From: Paenibacillus tuaregi
Lineage (GTDB): Bacteria > Bacillota > Bacilli > Paenibacillales > Paenibacillaceae
NCBI RefSeq assembly: GCF_900086655.1
Contig: NZ_LT575476.1
Location: forward strand, 1,262,243 to 1,326,242
Direction of reading: 5' to 3'
DNA: 64,000 bases
This document shows positions 17,548 to 25,233 of the stretch, in pieces. The position numbers and the translations under genes are program-made. Position 1 is the first letter of the stretch. Each line of letters opens with the position of its first letter. Under the pieces are notes generated by a model. It did not search any database. It was not told the DNA's origin and worked only from the letters and a program-made list of their open reading frames with translations.

Positions 17548-18359
17548 GCATGATTGAGGTCAGAGGGTTAACGAAGCGCCGGGGAAGCAGGAAGGTGCTG
17601 AATCAGATCAATTTCAGCGTGTCTCAAGGGGAGTTTCTTGGTGTCATTGGGCCTAACGGCAGCGGCAAGACGACGCTGCTGCATACGATTTCCGGGGTTG
17701 AGGGAATTGATGAGGGTGAAATCGTGGTGGATGGCCGGAAGGTGGAGGCCTACGGACGCAAGGAGCTTGCCCGCAAGCTCGCGGTGCTTCAGCAGGATGG
17801 CATTCCTAGTATCGCGTATCCGGTCAAGGACATTATTGAGATGGGAAGATTCCCGTTTCTGGATTGGCTTGGCCGGGATCAAAGCAAGGATACCGAAGCT
17901 GTCATAAAGAGAATTATGCATCGGCTGGATCTTGACTCTTTAGCAGATCGTCCTGTTAATGAGCTTAGCGGTGGACAGCGGCAGCGGGTGGCCTTGGGCA
18001 AGGTCATGGCTCAGCAGCCGCGTGTGCTGCTGCTGGATGAGCCTACGACTTATCTGGATATTCGTTATCAGCTTCAATTCATGGAGCTTGTGGCCCAGTG
18101 GCGCCAGGAGGAAGAGGTGACGGTTATCGCCGTCATGCACGATCTGAATCTGGCCTCCCTGTACTGTGACCGGCTGCTTGTTCTGCAGGATGGGGCGGCG
18201 GCAGCCGTCGGAACCCCTGAGGAACTGCTGACACCGGAGACGATCCACGAGGTCTTCCAAGTGCAGTCTGCGGTGACTGCCCATCCGGATACCGGCGTAC
18301 CGCAGGTCATGCTTAGACGTGGAGAGCAGCCAGCCGCTGAGGATGGAGCAAATCTGTAA
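17544..18359 (+). CDS. btuD: Corrinoid ABC transporter ATP-binding protein
   Basis: This 271-residue ATPase has Walker A GPNGSGKTTLL, the signature ELSGGQRQRVALGKVMA, Walker B VLLLDEPTTYLDI and the switch His in VMHDLNLAS. It energises corrinoid import with BtuC and BtuF. ATG 17544 overlaps the btuC stop (ATGA) and has AGGAAGGTGG upstream; ATG 17550 is an alternative. The final TAA falls inside a 62-bp partial copy of the MITE-like repeat (18356-18417), so the last residues may have been altered by that insertion. Confidence 0.92.
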   Translation: MSMIEVRGLTKRRGSRKVLNQINFSVSQGEFLGVIGPNGSGKTTLLHTISGVEGIDEGEIVVDGRKVEAYGRKELARKLAVLQQDGIPSIAYPVKDIIEMGRFPFLDWLGRDQSKDTEAVIKRIMHRLDLDSLADRPVNELSGGQRQRVALGKVMAQQPRVLLLDEPTTYLDIRYQLQFMELVAQWRQEEEVTVIAVMHDLNLASLYCDRLLVLQDGAAAAVGTPEELLTPETIHEVFQVQSAVTAHPDTGVPQVMLRRGEQPAAEDGANL

Positions 18360-18417
18360 GAACACTCGGCATCGCAGCGCCCCTAAAGGGTAACCTTCAT
18401 AAGTTCATTTTATATAG
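18356..18417. repeat. MITE-like repeat, one-ended 62-bp copy
   Basis: The reverse complement matches 10548-10609 with one clear mismatch over 62 bases and ends at the same terminal CTATATAAAATGAAC sequence. The other end of the element is missing. It starts in the last codons of btuD, providing its stop codon, and is in the opposite orientation to the 10.5-kb copy. Confidence 0.85.
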
Positions 18418-18509
18418 AATGTTTCCCACTTGGGTAATAATGGAATGGGTGTCCAGCCCGTTATATTATATTAATTAGGAATGAAGGACTGAAAGGAGCA
18501 GTACGTAGT

Positions 18510-19580
18510 ATGAGTCATACCATTCTTGATCGAATCGGGCCTATCTCGCCTCCGGATAGTTCTGCAGTACAAGCTGCACAGAGAAGATTAGACAGCCTGA
18601 CCAAACCGCCGGGAAGTCTCGGCAAGCTGGAGGAACTGGCTGCCCGCCTTGCCGGGATTAGCGGTACAGTCCTACCATCTTATACTAACCGGGCGGTTGT
18701 GGTTATGGCTGCGGATCATGGTGTCTGTGAGGAAGGTGTCAGTGCTTTTCCGGCTGAGGTGACGCAGCAGATGGTTTTGAATTTTCTTGAAGGCGGGGCG
18801 GCGGTGAATGTTCTGGCAAGGCAGGCCCATGCGGAAGTAATGTGCGTGGATATTGGGGTGAACGGGGATATCGGACACCTTGGACTCTTGAAGCGCAAAA
18901 TTAAATACGGAACGGACAACATGGTAGCCGGCCCTGCCATGAGCCGGGAGGAAGCGGAGAAGGCGATCCTTGTCGGGGCTGATTTGGTGGCTGAGGCTAT
19001 GAGCCGGGGCGTCAACCTGTTTGTAACCGGAGAAATGGGGATTGGCAATACAACAGCAAGCTCTGCGGTAATGAGCGCCCTGACGGGAATAACTCCGCTT
19101 GAGAGCGTAGGCCGGGGCACCGGACTGAATGACGAGCGCTTAAGGCATAAAGGGGTTATTGTACAGAGGGCAATCGAGTTAAATAAACCGGACCCTTCCG
19201 ATCCGCTGGATGTGCTTGCGAAGGTGGGTGGACTTGAAATCGCCGGACTTGCCGGAGTCATTTTGAAATGTGCAGCAAGCCGTGTTCCCGTTGTCATTGA
19301 CGGATTTATCTCTACTGCGGCGGCGTTGGTCGCTGCAAGGTTAGCGCCGGAGTCCCTGGATTATATGATCGCGTCTCATGTTTCTGGAGAGCAAGGACAT
19401 GCCCTTCTGCTTCGTGAGCTTGGACTTGTGCCCATGCTGGATCTGGGGATGCGTTTGGGTGAAGGAACCGGCGGGGTGCTTGCTCTTCATTTGATCGATG
19501 CCGCCTGCCGGATCCCTGCTGAAATGGCGACCTTTGAAAGTGCTGGCATCTCGGGTGCGGAAGAGGATTTGCCGTCATGA
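18510..19580 (+). CDS. cobT: Nicotinate-nucleotide--dimethylbenzimidazole phosphoribosyltransferase
   Basis: The 356-residue product makes alpha-ribazole phosphate from dimethylbenzimidazole and nicotinate mononucleotide. Visible signatures are LTKPPGSLGKLEELA, MAADHGVCEEGVSAFP, TGEMGIGNTTASSA and the catalytic Glu region GMRLGEGTGGVLAL near residue 317. Length matches the family. AAAGGAG precedes the ATG. It overlaps cobU by four bases and starts the cobT-cobU-cobS-cobQ group, whose promoter must lie near the repeat fragment or in the AT-rich stretch at about 18460-18480. Confidence 0.96.
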   Translation: MSHTILDRIGPISPPDSSAVQAAQRRLDSLTKPPGSLGKLEELAARLAGISGTVLPSYTNRAVVVMAADHGVCEEGVSAFPAEVTQQMVLNFLEGGAAVNVLARQAHAEVMCVDIGVNGDIGHLGLLKRKIKYGTDNMVAGPAMSREEAEKAILVGADLVAEAMSRGVNLFVTGEMGIGNTTASSAVMSALTGITPLESVGRGTGLNDERLRHKGVIVQRAIELNKPDPSDPLDVLAKVGGLEIAGLAGVILKCAASRVPVVIDGFISTAAALVAARLAPESLDYMIASHVSGEQGHALLLRELGLVPMLDLGMRLGEGTGGVLALHLIDAACRIPAEMATFESAGISGAEEDLPS

Positions 19581-20137
19581 TTGCGCTCATTACAGGCGGA
19601 GCCCGCAGCGGGAAAAGCGCTTTTGCCGAGAAATGGGTGATGAAACAGGCGCAATCCGCCGTATACGTGGCGACCGCACAAATTTTCGACGAGGAAATGC
19701 GTGAGCGGGTCGGTCTCCACAGGCAGCAGCGTCTGGAAGGCGGTTATGATTGGACAACTATGGAGGAGCCGCTGAAACTCCCTGATCTGTTGGAAGAGCT
19801 TAGTCAGGCACCGGATGGGGCGCCCGCTGTTCTGGTGGATTGTCTAACCCTGTGGCTGTCCAATGTATTGTTGGCCAAATGGGACACCCCGGACTATGCG
19901 GAAGGGGTTGAGGATGAGATCGAACGCCTGATACTGGCGGCAAAACGTTATCCGGGTAATCTGGCTATGGTCACCAATGAGGTGGGCAGCGGGATTGTCC
20001 CCGAATACCCGCTTGGACGCGCATACAGAGATCTGGCGGGACGGCTGAACCGCAAGGCGGCGGAAATTTCAGACCAGGTGTTCCTGGTTACGGTGGGAAT
20101 TCCTGTGGAATTGAAGAGCAGGGAGTACCTGATATGA
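19577..20137 (+). CDS. cobU: Adenosylcobinamide kinase / adenosylcobinamide-phosphate guanylyltransferase
   Basis: The 186-residue bifunctional enzyme phosphorylates adenosylcobinamide and transfers GMP to give AdoCbi-GDP. It has the N-terminal Walker A GGARSGKSAFAEK, YVATAQIFDEEM, the DCLTLWLSN motif at about residue 90 and NEVGSGIVPEYPLGRAYRD. The ATG overlaps the cobT stop (ATGA), and the stop overlaps the cobS start. Confidence 0.96.
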   Translation: MIALITGGARSGKSAFAEKWVMKQAQSAVYVATAQIFDEEMRERVGLHRQQRLEGGYDWTTMEEPLKLPDLLEELSQAPDGAPAVLVDCLTLWLSNVLLAKWDTPDYAEGVEDEIERLILAAKRYPGNLAMVTNEVGSGIVPEYPLGRAYRDLAGRLNRKAAEISDQVFLVTVGIPVELKSREYLI

Positions 20138-20973
20138 GGGGCCGGGGTCATGCATTCCTGGCCGCTTTTCAATTTTTGTCACGGTTCCCGGTAAGAACAG
20201 AGCTTGATTTCACCCCGGAACTGCTTAAACGCAGTACCAGGTATTACCCCATGGTAGGTGCGGCGATCGGTGTTGTGCTGAGCTTGATCTCATGTCTGCT
20301 GGCACAGGTGCTTCCCGGGCTTGTATCTGCTGTCATCGTGCTGATTGTGTGGGTGTACCTTACCGGAGGACTGCATCTGGACGGCTGGATGGATACGGCA
20401 GACGGGCTGCTCAGCTACCGGTCAAGGGACAAGATGCTTGAGATTATGAAAGACAGCCGGGTTGGAGCGATGGGCGTGATTGCCTGTGTGCTGCTGCTGC
20501 TGCTCAAGACCGCGCTCATCGCTTCGCTGCTTGAGCAGGCTGCTCTCCCGGCGGCGCTGCTTACCGCTCCTTTGTGGAGCCGCTGGTTCATGGTTTATGC
20601 CATGGCAGCTTGGCCCCAGGCCAGAGGGCCTGAGGGGCTTGCGGGAAGATTTGGCGGCATGCGTTACAAATCCGCCCTGCTGGCGGGCCTCTGGGCATTG
20701 GTCTTGTCGGCTGCTGGTCTCGGGCTGTGTGTATTCATTGGTTACGGTGCTGGTTTAGATTTAGATTTAGGTTCAGGTTCAAGCTCAGGCTCAGGTTGGA
20801 TCAAGCTAGGTATCCTCTGGATTGTTCTGCCTCTTGCGGCATGGAGTGTAGGGACGTACGTCTCTTCCCGAATCAGCCGCAAGCTTGGCGGGCTCACTGG
20901 GGATGTCTATGGAGCCCTGAATGAGGGGCTTGAAGTGCTGCTCTTGTTAATCGTAACCGGGGTGACCCATTAA
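20134..20973 (+). CDS. cobS: Adenosylcobinamide-GDP ribazoletransferase (cobalamin synthase)
   Basis: The 279-residue membrane enzyme joins AdoCbi-GDP and alpha-ribazole (phosphate). It has AFQFLSRFPVRTELDF at the N-terminus, the YYPMVGAAIG stretch, GGLHLDGWMDTADGLLSYRSRDKMLEIMKDSRVG split over residues 85-115, and multiple hydrophobic segments. A short low-complexity insert, LDLDLGSGSSSGSG, interrupts the poorly conserved C-terminal membrane region near residues 207-222. This is unusual but does not touch the conserved active-site part. It is coupled to cobU by overlap. Confidence 0.94.
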   Translation: MRGRGHAFLAAFQFLSRFPVRTELDFTPELLKRSTRYYPMVGAAIGVVLSLISCLLAQVLPGLVSAVIVLIVWVYLTGGLHLDGWMDTADGLLSYRSRDKMLEIMKDSRVGAMGVIACVLLLLLKTALIASLLEQAALPAALLTAPLWSRWFMVYAMAAWPQARGPEGLAGRFGGMRYKSALLAGLWALVLSAAGLGLCVFIGYGAGLDLDLGSGSSSGSGWIKLGILWIVLPLAAWSVGTYVSSRISRKLGGLTGDVYGALNEGLEVLLLLIVTGVTH

Positions 20974-21001
20974 AAATCCAGGTAGAGTGGAGGGCTTCAA
21001 C

Positions 21002-22630
21002 ATGAATAGCAACGAGGTGCAACCGGAGGGGGCCGTTCTCATGCTGCAGGGAACGGCTTCCGATGTAGGCAAGAGTGTGATAACCACTGCGCTCTGCCGG
21101 ATTTTTAAGCAGGATGGCTTTCGTGTAGCTCCCTTTAAGTCACAGAATATGGCGCTAAATTCTTATGTCACTCCAGATGGACTAGAGATCGGAAGAGCCC
21201 AGGGGGTGCAGGCTGAGGCCTGCGGGATTCCTGCGGTTACGGACATGAATCCGATTCTGATTAAACCGACGGGGGATATGCATTCCCAAGTGGTTGTTCA
21301 CGGTCGGCCCCTCTCCCACATGAGCGCAGCGGCCTACCGCAGCGAATTCCTGCCCACAGCGAAGCCGGTTGTTCTGGATGCGCTTGCAAGATTGCGTTCC
21401 CGCTTTGACATCGTGGTTATGGAGGGGGCCGGGAGTCCGGCAGAGATTAATCTGAAGGATAGGGACATCGTCAATATGAACCTGGCGGGTTGGGCTGATG
21501 CCCCGGTCCTGCTGGTTGCCGATATTGACCGCGGTGGGGTATTTGCGTTTCTTGTAGGCACCTTGGAGCTGCTTACCCGGTCTGAACGAGCCCGGGTTCG
21601 GGGCTTTATCATCAACAAGTTCAGGGGAGACCTTGCGCTTCTGAAGCCGGGGCTGGACTGGCTGGAAGAGCGGACGGGGATTCCGGTTCTCGGCGTGCTC
21701 CCCTTTCTGCCTGATCTTGAGATCGAGGCGGAGGACTCGGTGGTGCTGGACAGCTACCCGGTTGCGGCGATAGGCAGGCACATTGACATTGCGGTGATCC
21801 GTTATCCGAGGATTTCGAACTTTACGGATTTTGATCCGCTGGGAGCTGAAGAGGATGTAAGTCTTCGTTATGTATCCCGTGCCGAGGAATTGGGAATACC
21901 TGATGTGATTATTCTGCCCGGCAGCAAGAACACGATTGCAGACCTCGGGTTTCTCAGGGATCAAGGCTTGGACAAGGCTATTGCCCTTGCGATGCGGAAA
22001 CCGGAGACAAGGCTGGTGGGAATCTGCGGAGGATACCAAATGCTCGGTAGATCCATTACCGATCCTGAAGCTTATGATTCCGCCATGGCGGGACAGACTG
22101 AGGGGCTTGGCTGGCTGCCGGTGGATACGGTATTCCAAGCGGAGAAGAGGACAACACGAGTAAGCGGTTATGTCCTGCCTGATCAGCTGCACAGCTTGTG
22201 TACCGATGAGTCCGCTGTGCGGGTGGAGGGCTATGAAATTCATATGGGAGACACCCGGTGGTGTGAAGAATACAGCCCAAGACCGCTGTTCGAGCTGTCG
22301 GATGCCAGTTCCCCTTCGGACAAGCGTTGGATAGAGGGTGCGGTAAGTTGGCTTGAGGGAGCGATAAGCGAGGACGGCACCGTGATGGGAACCTATTTGC
22401 ACGGTGTGTTTGAGAATGACAATTGGCGGCGGGCTTGGCTTAATGGGATTCGGGTGAAGAAGGGGTTGGAACCTGTTGACTTCACCTTCTACACGGCGGA
22501 GCGGAAGGAACGGGCTTTCGACCGGTTGGCTGCGGCTGCAAGGGAGCACCTCAATTTAGAGCGGATATATGAGATTGCCGGGCTGCGGAAGCAGTCAAGC
22601 GACGGGATGTCTAAAGTCTCTGGAAAATAA
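21002..22630 (+). CDS. cobQ: Cobyric acid synthase
   Basis: The 542-residue enzyme amidates cobyrinic acid a,c-diamide at four positions. The N-terminal dethiobiotin-synthetase-like domain has GTASDVGKS, KSQNMALNSYVTPDGLEIG and VMEGAGSPAEINL. The C-terminal glutamine amidotransferase domain has the catalytic Cys in LVGICGGYQMLG and His in TYLHGVFEND. ATG 21002 is chosen because TGGAGGG lies about 8 bases upstream; the earlier GTG at 20987 lacks one. Its presence implies that corrin-ring synthesis genes exist elsewhere in the genome, since its substrate is a late ring-pathway product. A hairpin without a T-run (22637-22658) follows. Confidence 0.96.
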   Translation: MNSNEVQPEGAVLMLQGTASDVGKSVITTALCRIFKQDGFRVAPFKSQNMALNSYVTPDGLEIGRAQGVQAEACGIPAVTDMNPILIKPTGDMHSQVVVHGRPLSHMSAAAYRSEFLPTAKPVVLDALARLRSRFDIVVMEGAGSPAEINLKDRDIVNMNLAGWADAPVLLVADIDRGGVFAFLVGTLELLTRSERARVRGFIINKFRGDLALLKPGLDWLEERTGIPVLGVLPFLPDLEIEAEDSVVLDSYPVAAIGRHIDIAVIRYPRISNFTDFDPLGAEEDVSLRYVSRAEELGIPDVIILPGSKNTIADLGFLRDQGLDKAIALAMRKPETRLVGICGGYQMLGRSITDPEAYDSAMAGQTEGLGWLPVDTVFQAEKRTTRVSGYVLPDQLHSLCTDESAVRVEGYEIHMGDTRWCEEYSPRPLFELSDASSPSDKRWIEGAVSWLEGAISEDGTVMGTYLHGVFENDNWRRAWLNGIRVKKGLEPVDFTFYTAERKERAFDRLAAAAREHLNLERIYEIAGLRKQSSDGMSKVSGK

Positions 22631-22706
22631 AGTGTGGCATAACCGGACAAGGTTATGCTAGAGTAGGATTTGCTGTGTCGGAAGTCGGAGGTTGACTTGC
22701 AGACCA

Positions 22707-22750
22707 GCCGCGGTTCGTAACCATCCCGCGTAACCAAAACTAGGAAGGAA
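22707..22750 (+). ncRNA. preQ1-I riboswitch (translational type)
   Basis: P1 stem CGCGG (22709-22713) with CCGCG (22726-22730) encloses a TTCGTAACCATC loop. It is followed by the A-rich tail TAACCAAAACTAGGAAGG, the preQ1 class I pattern. The tail runs into the AGGAAGG ribosome binding site of the transporter gene and no terminator follows, so it probably hides the Shine-Dalgarno sequence when preQ1 binds. Confidence 0.88.
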
Positions 22751-22757
22751 GAGACAG

Positions 22758-23465
22758 ATGTTCAATTTTAGCTGGGGTGTGTTGTTCGTTCTTGTGAACT
22801 TCACGTTCTTTTTGATTTGCTACAAGTTCTTTGGCAGAAAAGGGCTTTACGCCTGGATTGGAGTGGCCACGGTTGTCGCCAATATCCAGGTGGCCAAGAC
22901 GATCGATATGTTCGGTATCGTGATGACCCTTGGGAACACGATGTACGTCAGTTTGTATATGACCAGTGACTTGCTCAATGAGAAATTTGGCCGCGAGGAA
23001 GCCCGGAAGGCCGTCTGGTTCGGCTTCTTCACACTCATTATGACCACTGTTATTATGCAGATGGTGCTGGTCTTTGAACCGCAGAAGGGGGATATCGCCC
23101 AGCCCGCAATGCAGACTCTGTTCGGCCTGCTGCCAAGGCTGGCGCTCGGGAGTCTGACGGCTTATTTCATCAGCCAGTTCCTGGATGTGCAGCTCTATGC
23201 CTGGATCCGTAAGTTTTACCCGGATCGGAATCAGCTTTGGATTCGTAACAACGGGAGCACGATGGTCAGTTCTTTTGTGGATACGTTGATTTTTTGTACA
23301 ATCGCTTTTGCGGGCCTGTACAGTCTGACCGAATGGTTGGAAATTTTGTTCACTACGTACATTGCCAAATTTGTATTAACTGCGGTGGGCACACCGTTTC
23401 TATATATCGCCCGCAATTTCAAACATCCGGAGGATGAGGCAGCTCTTCTAAAAAGCGCGAGCTAG
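22758..23465 (+). CDS. Queuosine precursor transporter (YhhQ/VUT family)
   Basis: The 235-residue membrane protein has about six hydrophobic segments and the family signatures ANIQVAKTIDMFG, MTSDLLNEKFGREEARKAVW and NNGSTMVSSFVDTLIF. YhhQ-type proteins import preQ0/preQ1. The preQ1-I riboswitch in its leader supports this role directly. It complements the de novo queCDEF operon at 35.4-38.1 kb. Confidence 0.92.
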   Translation: MFNFSWGVLFVLVNFTFFLICYKFFGRKGLYAWIGVATVVANIQVAKTIDMFGIVMTLGNTMYVSLYMTSDLLNEKFGREEARKAVWFGFFTLIMTTVIMQMVLVFEPQKGDIAQPAMQTLFGLLPRLALGSLTAYFISQFLDVQLYAWIRKFYPDRNQLWIRNNGSTMVSSFVDTLIFCTIAFAGLYSLTEWLEILFTTYIAKFVLTAVGTPFLYIARNFKHPEDEAALLKSAS

Positions 23466-23527
23466 AAGAAGGCAAAGTGCAAACTGTAAACTGCGCCCAA
23501 AACCATATATACTCGTTCAGACCCAAA

Positions 23528-23569
23528 CAAAAGCCTTATTCCCTGTTGACCATAGGAATAAGGCTTTTG
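23528..23569. terminator. Bidirectional terminator between the preQ1 transporter and M24 peptidase genes
   Basis: CAAAAGCCTTATTCC and its perfect complement form a 15-bp stem with a 12-base loop. Both arms end in A/T runs and the flanking genes converge. Confidence 0.95.
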
Positions 23570-23602
23570 CTAATTATTTAGAGGATTCTCTTGAGAAGAC
23601 GG

Positions 23603-24691
23603 CTATTCCAGAATCGTCAAATTCTTCGGATAGGAGGTGAGGACCTCCACTCCATCCGCTGTGACACGGATATCATCCTCAATACGGACACCACCCAGAT
23701 TTGGTATGTACACTCCTGGCTCTACCGTGAACACGTTGCCCTCCTGCAGATGATCCTCATTCTGGTTGTGGATGGAAGGATACTCATGAACATCGATGCC
23801 AAGTCCATGTCCGAGACGGTGCATGAAATATGGACCGTATCCCGCATCCTCAATCACACGGCGGGCCGCCAGATCAATGGAAGCGAAGGACACTCCGGGT
23901 TTGATCGCCCGGATGGCCGCTTCGTTGGCCTCAAGCACGGTATTGTAGACCCGGACCAGTTCAGGAGATGGCTCCCCAAAGGAAAAGGTCCGGGTAATAT
24001 CTGATGCGTAGCCATCCGCATACACCCCGATATCGAACATGACCATATCGCCGTGCTTCAGTGCTCTTGTGCCGGGCACCCCATGCGGAAGTGCGGTCTT
24101 CTCCCCGAACAAGACCATCGAATCGAAGGAAGGTCCGTCCGCGCCCAAGCGGCGAATCTGGTATTCAATCTCCGCCACCAGCTCATTCTCGGTGACGCCT
24201 TCGCGTACCTTGGATACTCCCTCTTGCAGCACCTTTTCAATAAGATCGACCGCATGTTTAATCTTTATGATCTCTTCAGGAGATTTGCGCACCCGCATAT
24301 CCTGAAGCCAAGGGCCGATATCCCGGTAACGGGCAAAGGTCAGATGCTCCTGAAGCGCTTCAAATCTGGTGACGGACAAATGATTCTTCTCTAGGGCAAT
24401 GGTTCCTGCGGAGCCCTTCAAAGCCTGGCTCAGCACAAGATACGGATTATCTGTATCTTCGTGGGTATACACATGCATGGTATCCGAAGCCGCACGTGCG
24501 GCTTCCTCATCAAGCGCGGGAACGATGAGAACAGGCTCCTGGCCTAACGTCATTGCAGCGGCGAGAAAGCGCTCATGCGGCTCGCTCAGAAAACCGGTCA
24601 GATAATAAATATGTTTAGGGTCCGTAATCAGAAGGGTCTGTACCCCGTTATCCTGCATGTGGCGTGCCAGTTGAGACCATTTAGAGTTCAT
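23603..24691 (-). CDS. M24 family Xaa-Pro peptidase
   Basis: The 362-residue product has a creatinase-like N-terminal domain and a pita-bread metallopeptidase domain. Metal ligands are visible in MFDIGVYADGYASDITRTFS (two Asp), HRLGHGLGIDVHE (His), FTVEPGVYI (Glu) and GGVRIEDDI (Glu). It most resembles Xaa-Pro dipeptidases/aminopeptidase P, which cleave dipeptides or N-terminal residues before proline. AAGGAAG precedes the ATG. It is apparently monocistronic. Confidence 0.92.
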   Translation of the reverse strand: MNSKWSQLARHMQDNGVQTLLITDPKHIYYLTGFLSEPHERFLAAAMTLGQEPVLIVPALDEEAARAASDTMHVYTHEDTDNPYLVLSQALKGSAGTIALEKNHLSVTRFEALQEHLTFARYRDIGPWLQDMRVRKSPEEIIKIKHAVDLIEKVLQEGVSKVREGVTENELVAEIEYQIRRLGADGPSFDSMVLFGEKTALPHGVPGTRALKHGDMVMFDIGVYADGYASDITRTFSFGEPSPELVRVYNTVLEANEAAIRAIKPGVSFASIDLAARRVIEDAGYGPYFMHRLGHGLGIDVHEYPSIHNQNEDHLQEGNVFTVEPGVYIPNLGGVRIEDDIRVTADGVEVLTSYPKNLTILE

Positions 24692-24742
24692 AGCAGTACT
24701 TCCTTTCTAGTATGTGAGTCTTTATATCATATCACACAAAAC

Positions 24743-24767
24743 AAAAAAGGCGCCCTCAGCGGGCACC
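24743..24767 (-). terminator. Rho-independent terminator of the small membrane protein gene
   Basis: On the minus strand GGTGCCC-GCTGA-GGGCGCC is followed by TTTTTT. Confidence 0.85.
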
Positions 24768-24782
24768 GTATTCCCCAGTAGA

Positions 24783-25031
24783 TTATGCTTTGCTGTGCCT
24801 TAGTTTGTAGATGAACGAAGCCACCGCAGCAGCTGGCCAGAATCCGCCCTGCATACTGAAATGGAGCTGTTCCTCCTCATAAGATAGGTTCTCATAGTAA
24901 GCATTCTGCTCGGCCCCGGTCTTATGCTTAAGCTTCCTAAGCTCTGTAATGTAACCATATTGAACACGCACCATGAGTATAAAGGCACCTAGAAGAACAA
25001 CGGCAAGGCCAATCATAACAGCAGCTGGCAT
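24783..25031 (-). CDS. Small membrane protein of unknown function
   Basis: The product has 82 residues. It starts with a clear transmembrane helix (VMIGLAVVLLGAFILMV), then a charged segment (ELRKLKHKTGAEQNAYYENLSYEEEQ), then a weaker hydrophobic stretch (FWPAAAVASFIY). AAGGAGG lies about 9 bases before the ATG and a good terminator follows, so the gene is likely real and monocistronic. No family was recognised. Confidence 0.65.
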   Translation of the reverse strand: MPAAVMIGLAVVLLGAFILMVRVQYGYITELRKLKHKTGAEQNAYYENLSYEEEQLHFSMQGGFWPAAAVASFIYKLRHSKA

Positions 25032-25154
25032 AATTATCAGCCTCCTTTTCCATAATTATACAGTATTAAAAACGTAAATCAAAGAGGTTCCGGATACAGA
25101 TCAAATAAAGTTAGGTTATAGCTGTTTTTTACCGATTAATCAGAAAAAGGGATA

Positions 25155-25211
25155 TTGCAAATTATTCTAATTTGAATATAATTAATGTAAATAAGTATTC
25201 AAATTTGAATA
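25155..25211 (+). promoter_or_regulatory. DHA2 pump promoter with two palindromic operators
   Basis: TTGCAA (25155-25160) and TATAAT (25177-25182) are 16 bp apart. A TATTCTAATTTGAATA site (25163-25178) fills the space between them. A perfect palindrome, TATTCAAATTTGAATA (25196-25211), lies just past the expected transcription start. The two sites are 33 bp apart centre to centre, about three helical turns. The likely binder is the PadR protein encoded downstream. Confidence 0.8.
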
Positions 25212-25233
25212 AGTTAAGAGGAGTACAGATCTT

